Shown one piece after another: positions 21,412-34,097 of a DNA stretch of 64,000 nt. The stretch is from Rhynchopus euleeides. Lineage: Eukaryota > Euglenozoa > Diplonemea > Diplonemida > Diplonemidae. The stretch lies in the NCBI GenBank assembly GCA_963210315.1, contig OY723248.1:636727-700726 (forward strand), given 5' to 3'. The notes under the pieces are model-generated. The model was not told the DNA's origin. It was given only the letters and a program-made list of their open reading frames with translations, and did no database searches. Position 1 is the first letter of the stretch. The number at the start of each line of letters is the position of its first letter. The position numbers and the translations under genes are program-made.

Positions 21412-22238
21412 AAGGTATCGCAGCCCCCCGCCCCCCCCCCCCCCCCCGCGAAGTGGCATCAAGGAGGCAATCCGAGCTGCAGCTGCTTGGCCCGCCCGTA
21501 CAACTTTGTTAGTCCGTAGATTTGCACCTCCCTATCACTCGGAACTGTAAAAAGGGGCATACGCGGCATCTCCTGATGGGGGGAACGTTGCAAATATGAG
21601 GGGGCGGGTGGGGGGGCGAGGTGTCGAACACAACGAAGGGGGGGGGGGGTGTGGGGTGTGGGGAAGCGCTTGCACTTCGTGGGGTGGAGGCAGGCTGCGA
21701 AAATCAGAAGAAACCACCGACCTTTTTTTTGGAGATCCAGAATCCCGATCCTCCCTTTGATTCGCAGTCAGGGGAAGGGAATATGTGTTCTTTGTCTGGA
21801 CGAACGGTGCCCTGCTGCATGGGTGCACACCATGAAAGCTGACATGCGCCAGAAGTTATTTTGGTGCCGACGGCCTCTATCCTGTTGTGAGAAACGAACA
21901 GGGCAGCGGTGTGGACAATGCCGCCAGAAGGCCTTTTCTTATTTGGTTAGAATAAAAACCAGGGATGTCTTTAAATCATGGGGTTTTCGGCAGATTTTCA
22001 GATTCTCAATCGTAAAAAACCCCTGTTTTTCCCCCTCTAAAATGGGGGTGGCACAGCGTCGTTCTACCACACGAGCGGGTCGTTTTTGGCATCAACGGAT
22101 CAAACCCTCTTCACGGTGACCCTACTCAAATTTTTTTGAGTCACTGGGGGCCATTTACTGTGCGTCAAAGTGTCGACGATTGGCCACCTTTTTGGTGCCG
22201 TGGCTGGTGGGTGGCCATGGGCACACGCTAGCTGGGGG
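21412..22238. other. Intergenic spacer
   Basis: C-run at 21426-21447 and G-rich runs at 21600-21650. No gene recognised. Confidence 0.45.
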
Positions 22239-22442
22239 GTCTGGGGGGCAGTGCCCCCCAGCCGCCGGAGGCCACGGTAGTAAACATCTGTTCATTGTGG
22301 GCGTAGCTTCTGTGCGAGTTGGCTGCGTCCTCCTGAGGCCTGAGGCTACTGGAGTGGTTGGACTCCCTGACCTGATGGGTATCGAAGGGCTCCAGGGGGG
22401 CGGAGATCCCCAGCCGCCGGAGGCCACGGTAGTGAGCATATG
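22239..22442 (-). repeat. Dispersed CCGTGGCCTCCGGCGGCTGG repeat, two copies
   Basis: On the minus strand, the segment containing ACCGTGGCCTCCGGCGGCTG followed by a GGGGGGC/GCCCCCC hairpin occurs at about 22239-22285 and again at about 22395-22442. The same unit is found at 33534-33591 and 43408-43470 on the plus strand. Partial hairpins of this type lie at 14027-14058. It is a short interspersed family with no coding capacity. Confidence 0.75.
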
Positions 22443-22961
22443 TTACTGCAAAACCATACTCTCTTCGACGTCGACCGTCGAACCAGTGTAGCCGGGTTGA
22501 CGCTTTGTCGGGGCTTACCAATCGTCGACCCAGTAAAACTGGTCGAAGCGTTTGTATGGGGGGTGGAAACCCGGGTTTGCGGGTTTGCGTGAGTACCCCA
22601 AAGCAAGGTGGCACCAGAATGTGCCTTCGACTTTTGCCGAGACTCTCATTTGTGAGGCCTTTCCTGTCGTGGGTGGGGTTTTGCTGTTTCAACTGTTGTG
22701 AGTTGTGTGTGGAGCTGGTGGGTGATGGGGAAATGACTGGAAAGTCCTGTCGTGCTGTGGCTGATTAGTGGGGCTAGCGCAGCAGGTCTCTCATTTATTC
22801 ACACCAAGGTAGTTCCCATCCTCACAGTTTTTCTTTCTCTGCAGATTTCCCGAGACTGGGACCCCCAAAAAAGGGGGGGAAAACCCCCAAGAAAAAACAG
22901 GGGTTTTTTTTGGGGGTTTTTTTTCCTGGGGCCGAAATCCTCAATCTCAATCATGATTTAA

Positions 22962-23296
22962 ATACCGTATACGTAAATATTATGGAACGTAAATATTATG
23001 GAACGGGCCCATTTTTGGCCGGTCCGTTCCATAATATTTACGTTCCAAAATATTTACAGGGCCAGTTCGGGACTCGGTGGTGAGGACGGCTTGCGTCAGG
23101 AATCGCGCGAAAAGTGCACGAGTAGGTCCCGTCAGGGACTCTGTACGCCGTCCGATCACCTGGTCCAAGTCCCCGAGTCGCAGAAAGCCCTGTAAATATT
23201 ATGGAACGAAAAAAATCTGGAACGCCAACCCACCAGCGTTCCAAAATATTTACGTTCCATAATATTTACGTTCCAAAATATTTACGTATACGGTAT
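22962..23296. repeat. 335-bp inverted-repeat (MITE-like) element
   Basis: ATACCGTATACGTAAATATT at the left end (22962) is mirrored at the right end (to 23296). The motif GTTCCATAATATTTACGTTC recurs within both arms, also as internal inverted copies around 22983-23060. The interior has no coding potential. It is probably a non-autonomous DNA element. Confidence 0.8.
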
Positions 23297-26200
23297 ATCC
23301 CTGATAAAAACAGAACAAAAAAAACACAAAGAAAAGTTGTTTCTGGCAAACGAGAAAAAGAGAAGCGGCGAAACGAGAAAGAAAATTTCAGAGAAAGAGA
23401 AAAACAACTCCCCCAAAAAGGTACGACCCACTCTTTGAATGGCCGCCACGGACAACATGGTGGCAATTTTCTTTGAAAAGTGTGTACTTCAGTTCTGCCA
23501 CTCTTACACTCCATTTCCACACGCGCTTTCAAAACCCCCCTTGCCTGATGAAGGGGTGGTGTGTAGAGGTTGGCAGGGCTGAATTGACACTTTCCGCGTG
23601 AAAGTCGTGCGCGTCAAAAAAAATGAGTTCAACGACGAGAGATAAAAACATGCGATGATCGGAGTTCTTGCTTGGGAAACATGCCTCAGCCACAGCAGGG
23701 CGAGCTGTAAGCTATTGCTTCCCCACAGCCATAAGAGTTGCCCACCCCTCTAAATCACACCCTTCCCAGCAAACCGCGCGCTGCCACCTCGGATGCCCTC
23801 AGACAGTTCTCAGCATCTCGCCTTGGCTGAAGCATCATTGGGACTATGCCACGCCACCCAACTTCGATGGAAGCAGGCCTAGATGAACCAATTGGCGACT
23901 GCACCACGGCGTTTGGGCCTGGTTGGAGCTTGAGCTGGTGAGAGAGAGGCAGAAGAGGAGGGACATAAATATACGATTCTTGTCACAGGGATACGCACGC
24001 TCATACACAGAGGGAAATACAGGTTGCCACAGAGCGTTTGCTCTCTGTAGCAAACTGCGTCAGTAGTGCACGACGCCCTAATTTGTTGGGGAGGGCAGAT
24101 CGCTGGTTCTTCACTTGATAGCGGAATCAAGGTTGGATTTAGGGCATCGAACAGAAGAAGAACGCCGCGACATACCCAGGGAGGGAGCGGGTATTCTCCT
24201 TCCGGGAATCTTCACTTCAGGCACGCGGAAGGACGGAGGGTGAGAGGGGTAGGCAGGAGAGAACCCCGCTTCGCCCCCCCCCCCCCGCCCCCCCCCCTTG
24301 TTTGTCCTGCGCAGCGCATGCGCTAAAGCAACAACTCTTCTCAAAACGAATTGATGATGTGTCCCGAGGGAGGGGAGAGAGAGAGAGACAGAATGCGGGG
24401 CATTCTCGTTACGGGAGGGTATTCACACTTTACGCATACGAGAGGGGGAGAGAGAGAGAGAGAAATCGGCAGGCAAAAAAAAAACGCCACGGCAGCGCAC
24501 CGCCTGGCTGCACATCTTGGCACACCTAGATGCCTCAGTGACGTTGCCCCGGACACAATATCAGAGAAAGGGAGAGAAGCGGAATTTTTCCCACGTGTCC
24601 TCACAGGTCGCGAGACGTGAAGATCACGGTGCACTGGTGTACTGAGGGAATGTCTTGCTGTCCAACCATGGCTTTCTTTGGGGGGGAAGTGTGGGCTTCG
24701 CTCAGATGCGCGTGCAGGTGGCAATGTTCCCAGCGACACCCCGCATTCGTCACTAGGCATTTCCACAGCCGGCACAAATCTTTTGGCGAAACCCTTCTTC
24801 CCCCCCACCCGACACCACGACCGACACACCCACCTAAACAGGGCCCAGGGAAACGCAGGGGCTCACAACAACCACCCCTGGCAGTGGGAGGGACTCGCCA
24901 AGGCTTTCAGGCACAGCACGCTTGCCTCAATGCATGCCACCGCACCCTGCGGTGTCTTTTTTGATGCGAAAAAAATATATAAGAACGCCCGAGCACAGAG
25001 GCACCACAGATGATCATGAGTGGTTGTCTGCTGAGCATATCCCGCACGATGCGTCGTGTCTTTGCCGCGAGGCATCGGCAGCGAGGCTGGAGAGGGCGGG
25101 GGCGTGGAAACAGGCAAGCCGGCCAGCCCTGCACATCAGGCCAACTGACGGCGGGGCTGCCCAGCAACCAGGTGTACACATGGCACACACACGCTGCAGG
25201 GATGCCAGAACAAAGGTGTGTGTGGGGAGGTGCGGCGATGTCAGCTGTGCACGGCACAGCTGCCCACACCCCCCCAGGGGTGAACAAGCGGGGGTAGGAA
25301 TGCAGCCACAACGCTCCGCCCGACAGGCGCATTGGGTGAGGTTTGTAGGGAGGAGGGAGTCCCGGCAGGTGGCACGGGGGGGGGGGGGGGGCGGGGGGCA
25401 CGGGGCGACCGCATGTTGGTGTATGTCGTGTCAGCACGGCCCGTCTTTACTTCTTTGGAATTTTCCTCCTTTTTCTTTCCCCCGCTCAAAACAGCGGCGA
25501 TGCGGCGCGTGGGTAGGTCCACGGCCACCTCGCAACAAGCCTGTCAAGAGCCAGCAGCATCGGCCACACGGTAGTTTGGAGGGGGTTAAAGCCGCCTGAC
25601 GCCTGCACGTGGCGCCCCTGCTAATCCCCTCGCATTGCACTGCGCGGGGGGTGAACAGAGTCAGCGGTGGGGTGGCTACCTCGGTGCTGAAATGTCTTTT
25701 ACATGGAGCCGAAATAGCCGGGGTGGTGACCTGGCCTATGAAGGGGGAACCCTGAGCCCAAAGAACCGAGATCCCAAGACCTCCACTGGGGGCCGGGCGC
25801 GCCCTCGTCCTGTCATCCGCAGCGACTGCCCTCCACGGAGCCGTGACGAAGATCCATCCGAGCTCGATGAGCTGGGTTTGACCCCCGCCGATGCGTGTCT
25901 GAGTCCGACTTTACAGGACAACCAGTGTAATCCAACCGTACTGGGGGGATTGGTCCAGTAAGTCACGGTGCGTGATGAGGACTCGCAATTGTGGGGGACA
26001 GGACGAAGTCCGAAAGGGATGGAAAAACGTAGGAGTGCACTACCCAAAGTGTCTTCCCAAAGGGTAAAAACTAGCCAATTGCCCTCACTCCGCGTGGGAC
26101 TTCCGGATACTCACCATGAGCCACCGGGTCTCCCCACACTTAGGGGGATGGCACCCCAGGTTGCTAACCAGCGGCAGGTTTTTCCAGAGACGCTACGGCG

Positions 26201-26634
26201 TCTCTTTTCCTCACCGCAGACAACCGTGTGTGGGAATCGTGACAGGCACTGCTTGGGTTCAGTGTTTGTTCACGCGTGGCGCAGGGACCGGTGGTCGTCA
26301 CCACCGCCGCTGACCACGTAACAACCGACTCAGGCCACACGGTAGTTTGGAGGGGTGGTTCGTTCGTCGAATGCTCTCGTCAGGAATCTCGGCGGTGGGG
26401 CGTGCGAGCGGTGCACACAACTCTAACTGGGTGGATGGATGGATGGATGGATGGATACAGATCCGGCAGGGGCCACGTTGACCTGCCAACTATGTCGTCC
26501 CAGGTGGTGCGACTGTACTATACCACGGCCCCCAGGGGCATCTCGCAAGGTGCGGGCAAGAGGCGGATGAGGAACGTCACATGCAACGAATACACAACAA
26601 ACAATGGAAGGGGTTCAGCCGTCTGTCGGACCGC
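23297..26634. other. Intergenic region, no gene recognised
   Basis: Contains GA-rich tracts (24370-24390, 24430-24470), a C-run at 24273-24297, a G-run at 25377-25397 and a (GGAT)n microsatellite at 26432-26456. A 23-bp direct repeat, starting GGCCACACGGTAGTTTGGAG, lies at about 25560 and 26332. Open frames lack domains. Confidence 0.5.
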
Positions 26635-28136
26635 CTATTTGCGGAGGTTCTTCTTGCGCTGCATGGCGGGTGGGAGGTTGGTCGGGTCTGCCGGGATACG
26701 GACACCGCTGTCGTTCGGGAGGGGGAAGAGGCGGTACTGCTTTGCAGCCAGGACGTACTCCAGCTTCTCGAACCGGGCATTCATGTAGTCCCAGTAGAGT
26801 GCGGAGAGGGTGTTGATTGAGGTCGCCATCTGCGCCTTGGTGTAGGGGCAGTACTGCACCATCCACTCCTTCCAGTGCCGCTCGAAGAAGGCGTTCCGCC
26901 CTGTTGCCAGCGCAAGGCATGCGATGGCAATCAGGCTCGGCCGTTCCGCAACCAGCTTCGGGCAGTGCAGGGCCAGCAGGGCAAGGAACATGCTCTGCCC
27001 ACGCACCTCCGCATCGTCACGCAGTGTCGGGATCATGTGCAGGTACGACTTCACAAAGTCCTGTTGTGGTGGCGGTGGGTGGGTGGGTGGGGCGGATCAA
27101 AGCACAATGGAACAACCGTGACCATGGGACACCCCCCGACGCACTCCTGACAGCACTGAGCGTGTTGAGGCCGTGCCTTGAGAGCTTCTGCACACACCCG
27201 TGCTGGTGGGCATGACACATTGGCTTGAGTGAGGTAGGGCACAGTCGCATACGCAGATGGTCACGTCGTTGAAAGTGAACCCCAGCATCTTCGCCGCACT
27301 CTCCTCGTATGCCTGGATCTGTTGGCTCGTGTAAGTGTTGTCTGTCACGCCACAGAATTCCGTCGTCGGCTTCTGTTCCACCTGTGGCAATCGTGCATGG
27401 TGTCGCACTCGATTGCACAACATACCTCCTCCTTCTTGCAGGCGATCAGCAGGCACGTAACGCCGATCAGCTGGATATCGGAACGCAGCGTGGTGGTAGT
27501 GGAGGTGCTGAGGATGCGGTCGAACATCACCACCGCCTTGTGCACTGTCTGGTAGCGCAGCTTCCACAGTAGGAACACCTCAACGAGCCAGTCAACCAGC
27601 ATGGCACGGTACAGCGGCTCAAGTTTCTGGTTAACATCGCGACTCAGAGCATCCGCATCGGGGCGACCCTTCATCTCACGCTGCAGCAGGTGGCGGAAGA
27701 TGCTGTGCATCTGCTCTGGCTGGTACCCGAAGGATGCTTCCAGGTACACTGGCTCAGGTGTGCTGATGCCGAGCGCTTGGCACGACGGACCGTTGCTGTG
27801 GATCGCGTCCAGCACCACGTCCAACGCTTCCACCATGCTGGCCTCAGGCATTGCCTTGAAACGCCGCTCCACCCACGACCACTGTGACTCCTCCATATTC
27901 AGCATGTAGTCGAGGTTCCCACGGTCCTCAAAACCCAGCGCAGACAGCACCCGCAGCGTCAGACCCACAGTCTCATCGCCCTCCTGCCTGTCATCAGCCT
28001 CGCTGTGCTCGTCGTCCGACAACAGGCGGGGGTGCGACAACCCCTCAGAACACCCATAGCTGGTGGCAGGGCTGGCCAGCTGTGCCATGCCGCTTCGTGT
28101 AGTGCTGGGGTGCCGACGTGGCCCTGCCTGTGGCAT
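26635..28136 (-). CDS. Mitotic-type (A/B-like) cyclin, copy 1, three exons
   Basis: Exons 28136-27426, 27381-27253 and 27060-26635 give 421 residues. Introns of 44 and 192 bp have donors GTATGT and GTATGC and acceptors CACAG and CAACAG, both phase 0. The first cyclin box has YRAMLVDWLVEV (~176-187, matching the MRAIL-type CDK-binding helix), then QTVHKAVVMFDRIL and LIACKKEE. Exon 2 gives VTDNTYTSQQI...MLGF. Exon 3 carries the C-terminal cyclin fold beginning DFVKSYLHMIP. Cyclins of this kind activate CDK1-type kinases. The acidic N-terminal 120 residues have no obvious RxxL destruction box. A second gene lies 3.0 kb upstream on the same strand, nearly identical except for two blocks. The start ATG 28134-28136 is shared by both copies. 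Confidence 0.85.
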
Positions 28137-31100
28137 GTGCGGGTCAGCATTGAGCGTGTCGGGGGGGCACAACACATGGCTATAAACTGAGACCCCTCCC
28201 CGCTGGAAAAAGAAAAGCAGAGCCAAGAGCTGGGCTACTGGGGGTGGGGCACACGCTGCGATCAGCCTTGCTCGCCTCCACTCTACACGCCAACCCATCA
28301 TAACTTCTAGGCACATCACGGCCCGCAGGGATGCTCGGGGTGGGTGCGCGGCGGTAACCGCCCTCGCGCAGCCCGGACACCTGCTGCCGGTTCACCCGTC
28401 TGCTGCGTGGTCTCGCTCACCCCAACCGAGATGATTATTGCCGGGGGCGAGCGCTACCTCGGCCGACATCATCAGCCCAGGCCCGCCCTGCTATGGGCGA
28501 CCAGACAGAGTGACGCAGCGCCTCCGGAGTTCGAAATACATGTATGCCGTAACTCCCGAGGCTTAGAAATCTGGATACCTGCCCTCATACCTGGGCCTGG
28601 GCAATACCTGCACCTGCCCACCCATCACCTACTGACGCAGAGACACTCATCAGCGCGAGAACACACGGGTCATGTCTATTATGTAGTCGCTCCATGCAGC
28701 ATGCGTGGCTTATGCTGATTTCTTTGCAGACTAGCAGTTCGTTATTTACGTGTGGGTGGTGAGGGTTTTCGACTTGTAAGACAAAAACCTGTGTGCGCCA
28801 GCACGACGCATTTTCCTTTGCAATTCCTGACCGGCTAGGGGTGGGGAAACGTCACCACCGCCAAGACAGACTCACTTCTTCTGGGATCCACCAACACTCC
28901 CATTTCTGTACTCCAAGTGACACCTAGGCCTGCAACATCCAAGGCAGACAACATCAGGGCGTGGATGTGCTTTGTATTGAGCCCAGCCTCACGTGTCAGG
29001 CATTTGAACGAATATTTGGCCGTGTCTCTTGCGGCCCCCGGTGAGGGCCACTGTTGCAGGCAGCTAGTGTGTGGGGGCATCAACGCGTGGGAGAACCAGG
29101 AAGGAAACTGGGGTGACACTTTTTGTTAGAAGGAGGGCGCAGAGGCAGCCGCTTTTTCTGCAAGCAGAGTCCGAATACTCCTATCACTTGCAGGAGTCGC
29201 TTCGCAGTGCAACCGTTTCAACCAACCCGCCTCATTATCACACACGGTAACCCCCCACACGTGGGTTGGGAACAGGCAGGTGTGCCGATGGCTGCAGCAA
29301 CATGAAAAAATGTCACTCCAGTACAGCCGCTCTTTTACTGGTATTTTGTTTGTGATGCGTTGACGCTTCCACACACAAAACCTCAACCCCTGTGATGGGG
29401 GAGGCTAGTGGTGTGCGGAGCACGTTGGCTGTGGTGAAGTGACATTTTCTGCTCACAAGTGTGCGTAAAAAAAGGATATGCACGGGTGTCCACACCCTAT
29501 GTGTCACACCCCACACCATACACACAGCCGATGCAGTCACTGCCTCAGGCTGCAGAGGGATGCGAGGAGCAGGACAGACACAATCGCATCATTGCAGCTG
29601 ACAAGTCGCCCCGCGTAGCCTGCCCAGCAAGCTAATGCCCTGAGACCAGGTCCAACCCGGCCAATAGGCAGAAGCAGATGTGCATGGAGCTGCGTTGTCA
29701 CGAGAGGATGCCTTCAGTATGCACACAGTTTTGCAGGGACACAAGTTGCGTTTTGTTCATGCTGGCACGACCCCCCTGCGCAAATAACCCACTGGTCACA
29801 CTGGGCATGATCTTGGTTCACCCTTTGCCACTGCGGCACCCTTGGGCGGCTGATGTGGAAGAAGCTTGCACACAACAGGAGATGGTTTGCCGGAAACTGT
29901 TTCTGCAACACAGCTTCTGCCTCTCGGCTCTTCCCAAGGGTAAGGCAATGTTGGATTACCGTATCGGCATCGAACAGAAGTCTACGGGAGACCGCTGCAC
30001 GGGAAACTTGACACGACATACACTCCGTTGCCCACGCCACACAGGGGCCTCCTGCCTGGGGGGCACGGAATTCCACCAACTCAAACCCAATCGTCATCAA
30101 GCCGCGAACATCCTCTCCACAGCAGGGATGGCACCCATCGGTTACAAGGGTTACAGAGATCTATTGGGAGTGGGAGCGCTGCTGCACTTACAAGCACAGC
30201 CGCCGAGAAACGGGAAACGGGGGTTAAGTGGGGAATGGGGAATGGGGCAGATCTTCGGGAAACGGAAGTGCAGCTGCCGGCAATGGTGGGGGGGAGCGGG
30301 GGTTGTGTAGTAGAAGGGATGTAATGCGCAGGATTTCGCTTCACTCCGGGATCTACTTTGTTGAGGCGGGGTGGGGGGTGGGATGGGGGTGGGGAGCGTC
30401 GCTCGGGGGGAGGGCCCGGCTGCACCCACCCCCGTCGGGTTCGGGCGGCCGTGTAGTCGGTGGCGAGCAGGAAAGATCAGAAAGGGAAGCGGACAAAAAA
30501 AGCAAACGGAAAAATAATCATAAACGTAGAATTCGGTGGACCTTCATTCTGTGAATCGGACCTGGCGTCGAACAGTGCCCGTTCAGCCGGGCGTTCTGCC
30601 ATTTTAGATAGGGTCACACTCTGGCATGCACAACCCTGTCAAAACAGTGAATGGCAGGCAAAGATGACAATCTTAAAGCACCCATACAGACCAGGAACCC
30701 CTGCAGATGAACGGGTGTTGCAGTCAAGGCACTGCGATCAGAAATGTTGTCTGAAGGGGCCTCGCAGTGGTGCCATTCAGATTGTCCTTCTGCTTGAAGC
30801 AGAGCAAGCTGGGTCGGAGTCACTGGCCTCGCTGTGATCAGCAAAGCGGTGCCGACACTCTCTCATCATCACCTGACAAAGAGCAGTTTCGGGCGGGACA
30901 CGGCTGTGGTAAAATCAGTCACGCACACAAGCGTGTAAAATAAAGTCGGAGGTTGCGCGCACGACGGAGTGGACGTGAGAGGCTGGCTGTGCACAGCACA
31001 TCCCCAGCAGCGGGGTGGGAAGGCAGCCCCAATGAGCTGTCCATGAAACATTGGGATGTTTCTGGCCAGGTGCGGGTTTTGCCAGCCCAAGACAAGCAGG

Positions 31101-31143
31101 ACACGAGACGGGGGCTAGGTTCCAGCCAGTCGCAAGGCACCGC
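28137..31143. other. Region between the two cyclin genes
   Basis: No gene recognised. 28248-28310 resembles 32870-32935 upstream of the other cyclin copy (both contain GCCAACCCATCAT). The intervening 28160-28240 does not align, so the promoter-proximal regions differ. G-rich sequence lies at 30285-30420. The motif CTGCACTTACAAGCACAG at 30182 also occurs at 20910. Confidence 0.5.
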
Positions 31144-32629
31144 CTATTTGCTGAGGTTCTTCTTGCGCTGCATGGCGGGTGGGAGGTTGGTCGGGTCTGC
31201 CGGGATACGGACACCGCTGTCGTTCGGGAGGGGGAAGAGGCGGTACTGCTTTGCAGCCAGGACGTACTCCAGCTTCTCGAACCGGGCATTCATGTAGTCC
31301 CAGTAGAGTGCGGAGAGGGTGTTGATTGAGGTCGCCATCTGCGCCTTGGTGTAGGGGCAGTACTGCACCATCCACTCCTTCCAGTGCCGCTCGAAGAAGG
31401 CGTTCCGCCCTGTTGCCAGCGCAAGGCATGCGATGGCAATCAGGCTCGGCCGTTCCGCAACCAGCTTCGGGCAGTGCAGGGCCAGCAGGGCAAGGAACAT
31501 GCTCTGCCCACGCACCTCCGCATCGTCACGCAGTGTCGGGATCATGTGCAGGTACGACTTCACAAAGTCCTGTTGTGGTGGTGGTGGGTGGGTGGGTGGG
31601 GCGGATCAAAGCACAATGGAACAACCGTGACCATGGGACACCCCCCGACGCACTCCTGACAGCACTGAGCGTGTTGAGGCCGTGCCTTGAGGGCTTCTGC
31701 ACACACCCGTGCTGGTGGGCATGACACATTGGCTTGAGTGAGGTAGGGCACAGTCGCATACGCAGATGGTCACGTCGTTGAAAGTGAACCCCAGCATCTT
31801 CGCCAGGGTCTTCTCCGATGAGAGTATCTCTTCGACCGTAAACGCATTGCCTGTCACCCGGCTAAAGAGTGCCGTCGCCCTGGGTTCCACCTGTGCAGAA
31901 GGGGGTGCCAGCATCACACAACAGACAACATACCTCCTCCTTCTTGCAGGCAATCAGCAGGCACGTGATCTGGATCAGCTGGATGTCGGAATGCAGCGTG
32001 GCAGTTGCGGAGGTGCTGAGGATGCGGTCGAACATCACCACCGCCTTGTGCACTGTCTGGTAGCGCAGCTTCCACGCCAGGGACACCTTTACCATACACT
32101 CAATCAGCCTCGCGTGGAGCAGCCAGGTGACACGCGGATCCAAATCCGCACCGGGGCGGCCCTTCATCTCGCGCTGCAACAGGTGGCGGAAAATGCTGTG
32201 CATCTGCTCTGGCTGGTACCCGAAGGATGCTCCCAGGTACACTAGCTCAGGTGTGCTGATGCCGAGCGCTTGGCACGATGGACCGCTGTTGTGGATCGCG
32301 TCCAGCACCACGTCCAACGCTTCCACCATGCTGGCCTCAGGCATTGCCTTGAAACGCCGCTCCACCCTCGACCACTGTGACTCCTCCATATTCAGCATGT
32401 AGTCGAGGTTCCCACGGTCCTCAAAACCCAGCGCAGACAGCACCCGCAGCGTCAGACCCACAGTCTCATCGCCCTCCTGCCTGTCATCAGCCTCGCTGTG
32501 CTCGTCGTCCGACAACAGGCGGGGGTGCGACAACCCCTCAGAACACCCATAGCTGGTGGCAGGGCTGGCCAGCTGTGCCATGCCGCTTCGTGTAGTGCTG
32601 GGGTGCCGACGTGGCCCTGCCTGTGGCAT
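31144..32629 (-). CDS. Diverged cyclin paralogue, copy 2, three exons
   Basis: Exons 32629-31934, 31890-31762 and 31569-31144 give 416 residues. Introns are 43 and 192 bp at the same positions and phases as copy 1. The N-terminal ~155 residues, the second half of the first cyclin box, the end of exon 2, intron 2 and exon 3 are almost identical to copy 1. Two blocks differ sharply. In the first cyclin box, copy 1's segment ending YRAMLVDWLVEVFLL is here LHARLIECMVKVSLA, and the whole block is 5 codons shorter. In exon 2, the first ~29 residues are replaced (VEPRATALFSRVTGNAFTVE and on). The Arg of the MRAIL-like motif is His here. The frame is intact, so it is probably expressed, possibly with altered partner choice. 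Confidence 0.82.
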
Positions 32630-34097
32630 GTGCGGGTTAGCATTGAGCGCGTGGTGCCTCGAGAAAGTGCGCAGTGATCCATATTATTTGACCAAACTAT
32701 GGATCCAGAACCCAAGATAGTTCCCCGCCACATCGAGAAAGAGTGGCTCCGACGGCCCCACAGAAACCTCTTCCTGTGGCAGGCAAACTTGCTTCAAAGA
32801 GCAGCAGGACTAAGATAGCCGTGTGGCACATTCTCGCAAAGCAGGCGTGGGGCACAGGGGTGGTGGGTGGGACACACGCAGTGGGTCTGGATCCTCGCCA
32901 CACTCTACATGCCAACCCATCATCACCTCTAGAAGGCACCATCTTCTGTTTGAGATACCCGCCTTGTTTGCCTGCCTGCCCCTGTAAAAACAATATGTGG
33001 CCGATCGTGACGTGTCAAAATATTGGGCTGATGTGTGTGCGCAAAACCAGGGCAAGCAAAGGCAACCCCCACAGCCTTTGATGCGGGGATTTGCCTTTGC
33101 CACCCAAGCAATGCCTTATATGTTGACACTAGCCCGGCAGTAGTTCTTTTGAAAAGGGCGCGGGCATCAAACATTTTCCGCACAAGTGTACCTTTTGTTG
33201 TGTACACTAGTTCATGACCTGTGGGGGGGTCTGTGCGATCACACGCACAACCAACAGTCTTCTTTGCTCGACCAGGAGCCTGGTTATCGCAAAAAAATAA
33301 ACAATGGCTGCCTCAACCCAGGCTTGCTCCTAACATGGAATACGGAATACACTCTCCGAAAGTTCTCGATTTTTTTCTAAGGATTTTTAGGAGGGGAGAT
33401 TTATTTTTTTCTAAGGATTTTCCTTAGGAAACTTTTTCCGAGTGGGGGGTGAGGATGAGTCCTCCGGACACCCGCCCCTTTTCTGTTTCTTCCCGGCAGC
33501 CAAAAAACCGGTGTTCTTTCCAGCCAAGACCCAGATGTTCACTACCGTGGCCTCCGGCGGCTGGGGGGCTCTGCCCCCCAGACCCCCCTGTGGCTTGTGC
33601 CTGTCTTGTCACCAAGTCTTTACGCGTATGCCACTATGGCAGGTCAAGAAGGGGTGTCGTTGGAAAAAACGGTCCCGAAACCCATTTTTTCTTTCATCCG
33701 GCAGCTGATGATGGCGGGATCACTGGCCACAGGAGAGATGAGCCGTGGACGCCGGATACCCCATCTGGCGAGTCGAACCAGTGGGAACTGTCAGCTGGCG
33801 CCGACCCTATAGGTGGCCAGGTCGCGCAGCGCCTCATGCTCTTGAGGCAACCTGCATCGGTCGTACGCGCCTTACAGCACAATGAAAACAAAGCGGTCAT
33901 TGCCGACATTTTGTTTGGCCGAGGATGGCGAGCTACCGGACCTGGGGCTGCCAGTGGTGGTCTCGATCGAGGAGGCCTTCACCATGCGGTTCCGGTTGCG
34001 GCAGTCGTGCCGCAAACGAGCGCCCATGAGTGACTTGTAACAGAATTTTCCAAGGCAGTGCACTGCGTGAGGTTGTGGCAGTGTTGTTAGAAACCGA
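32630..34097. other. Spacer upstream of cyclin copy 2, with one dispersed repeat
   Basis: Homology to the upstream of cyclin copy 1 stops about 20 bp before the ATG and resumes weakly at 32870-32935. A CCGTGGCCTCCGGCGGCTGG repeat unit lies at 33534-33591. Two TTTTTTTCTAAGGATTTT direct repeats occur at 33370-33420. No coding sequence recognised. Confidence 0.5.
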
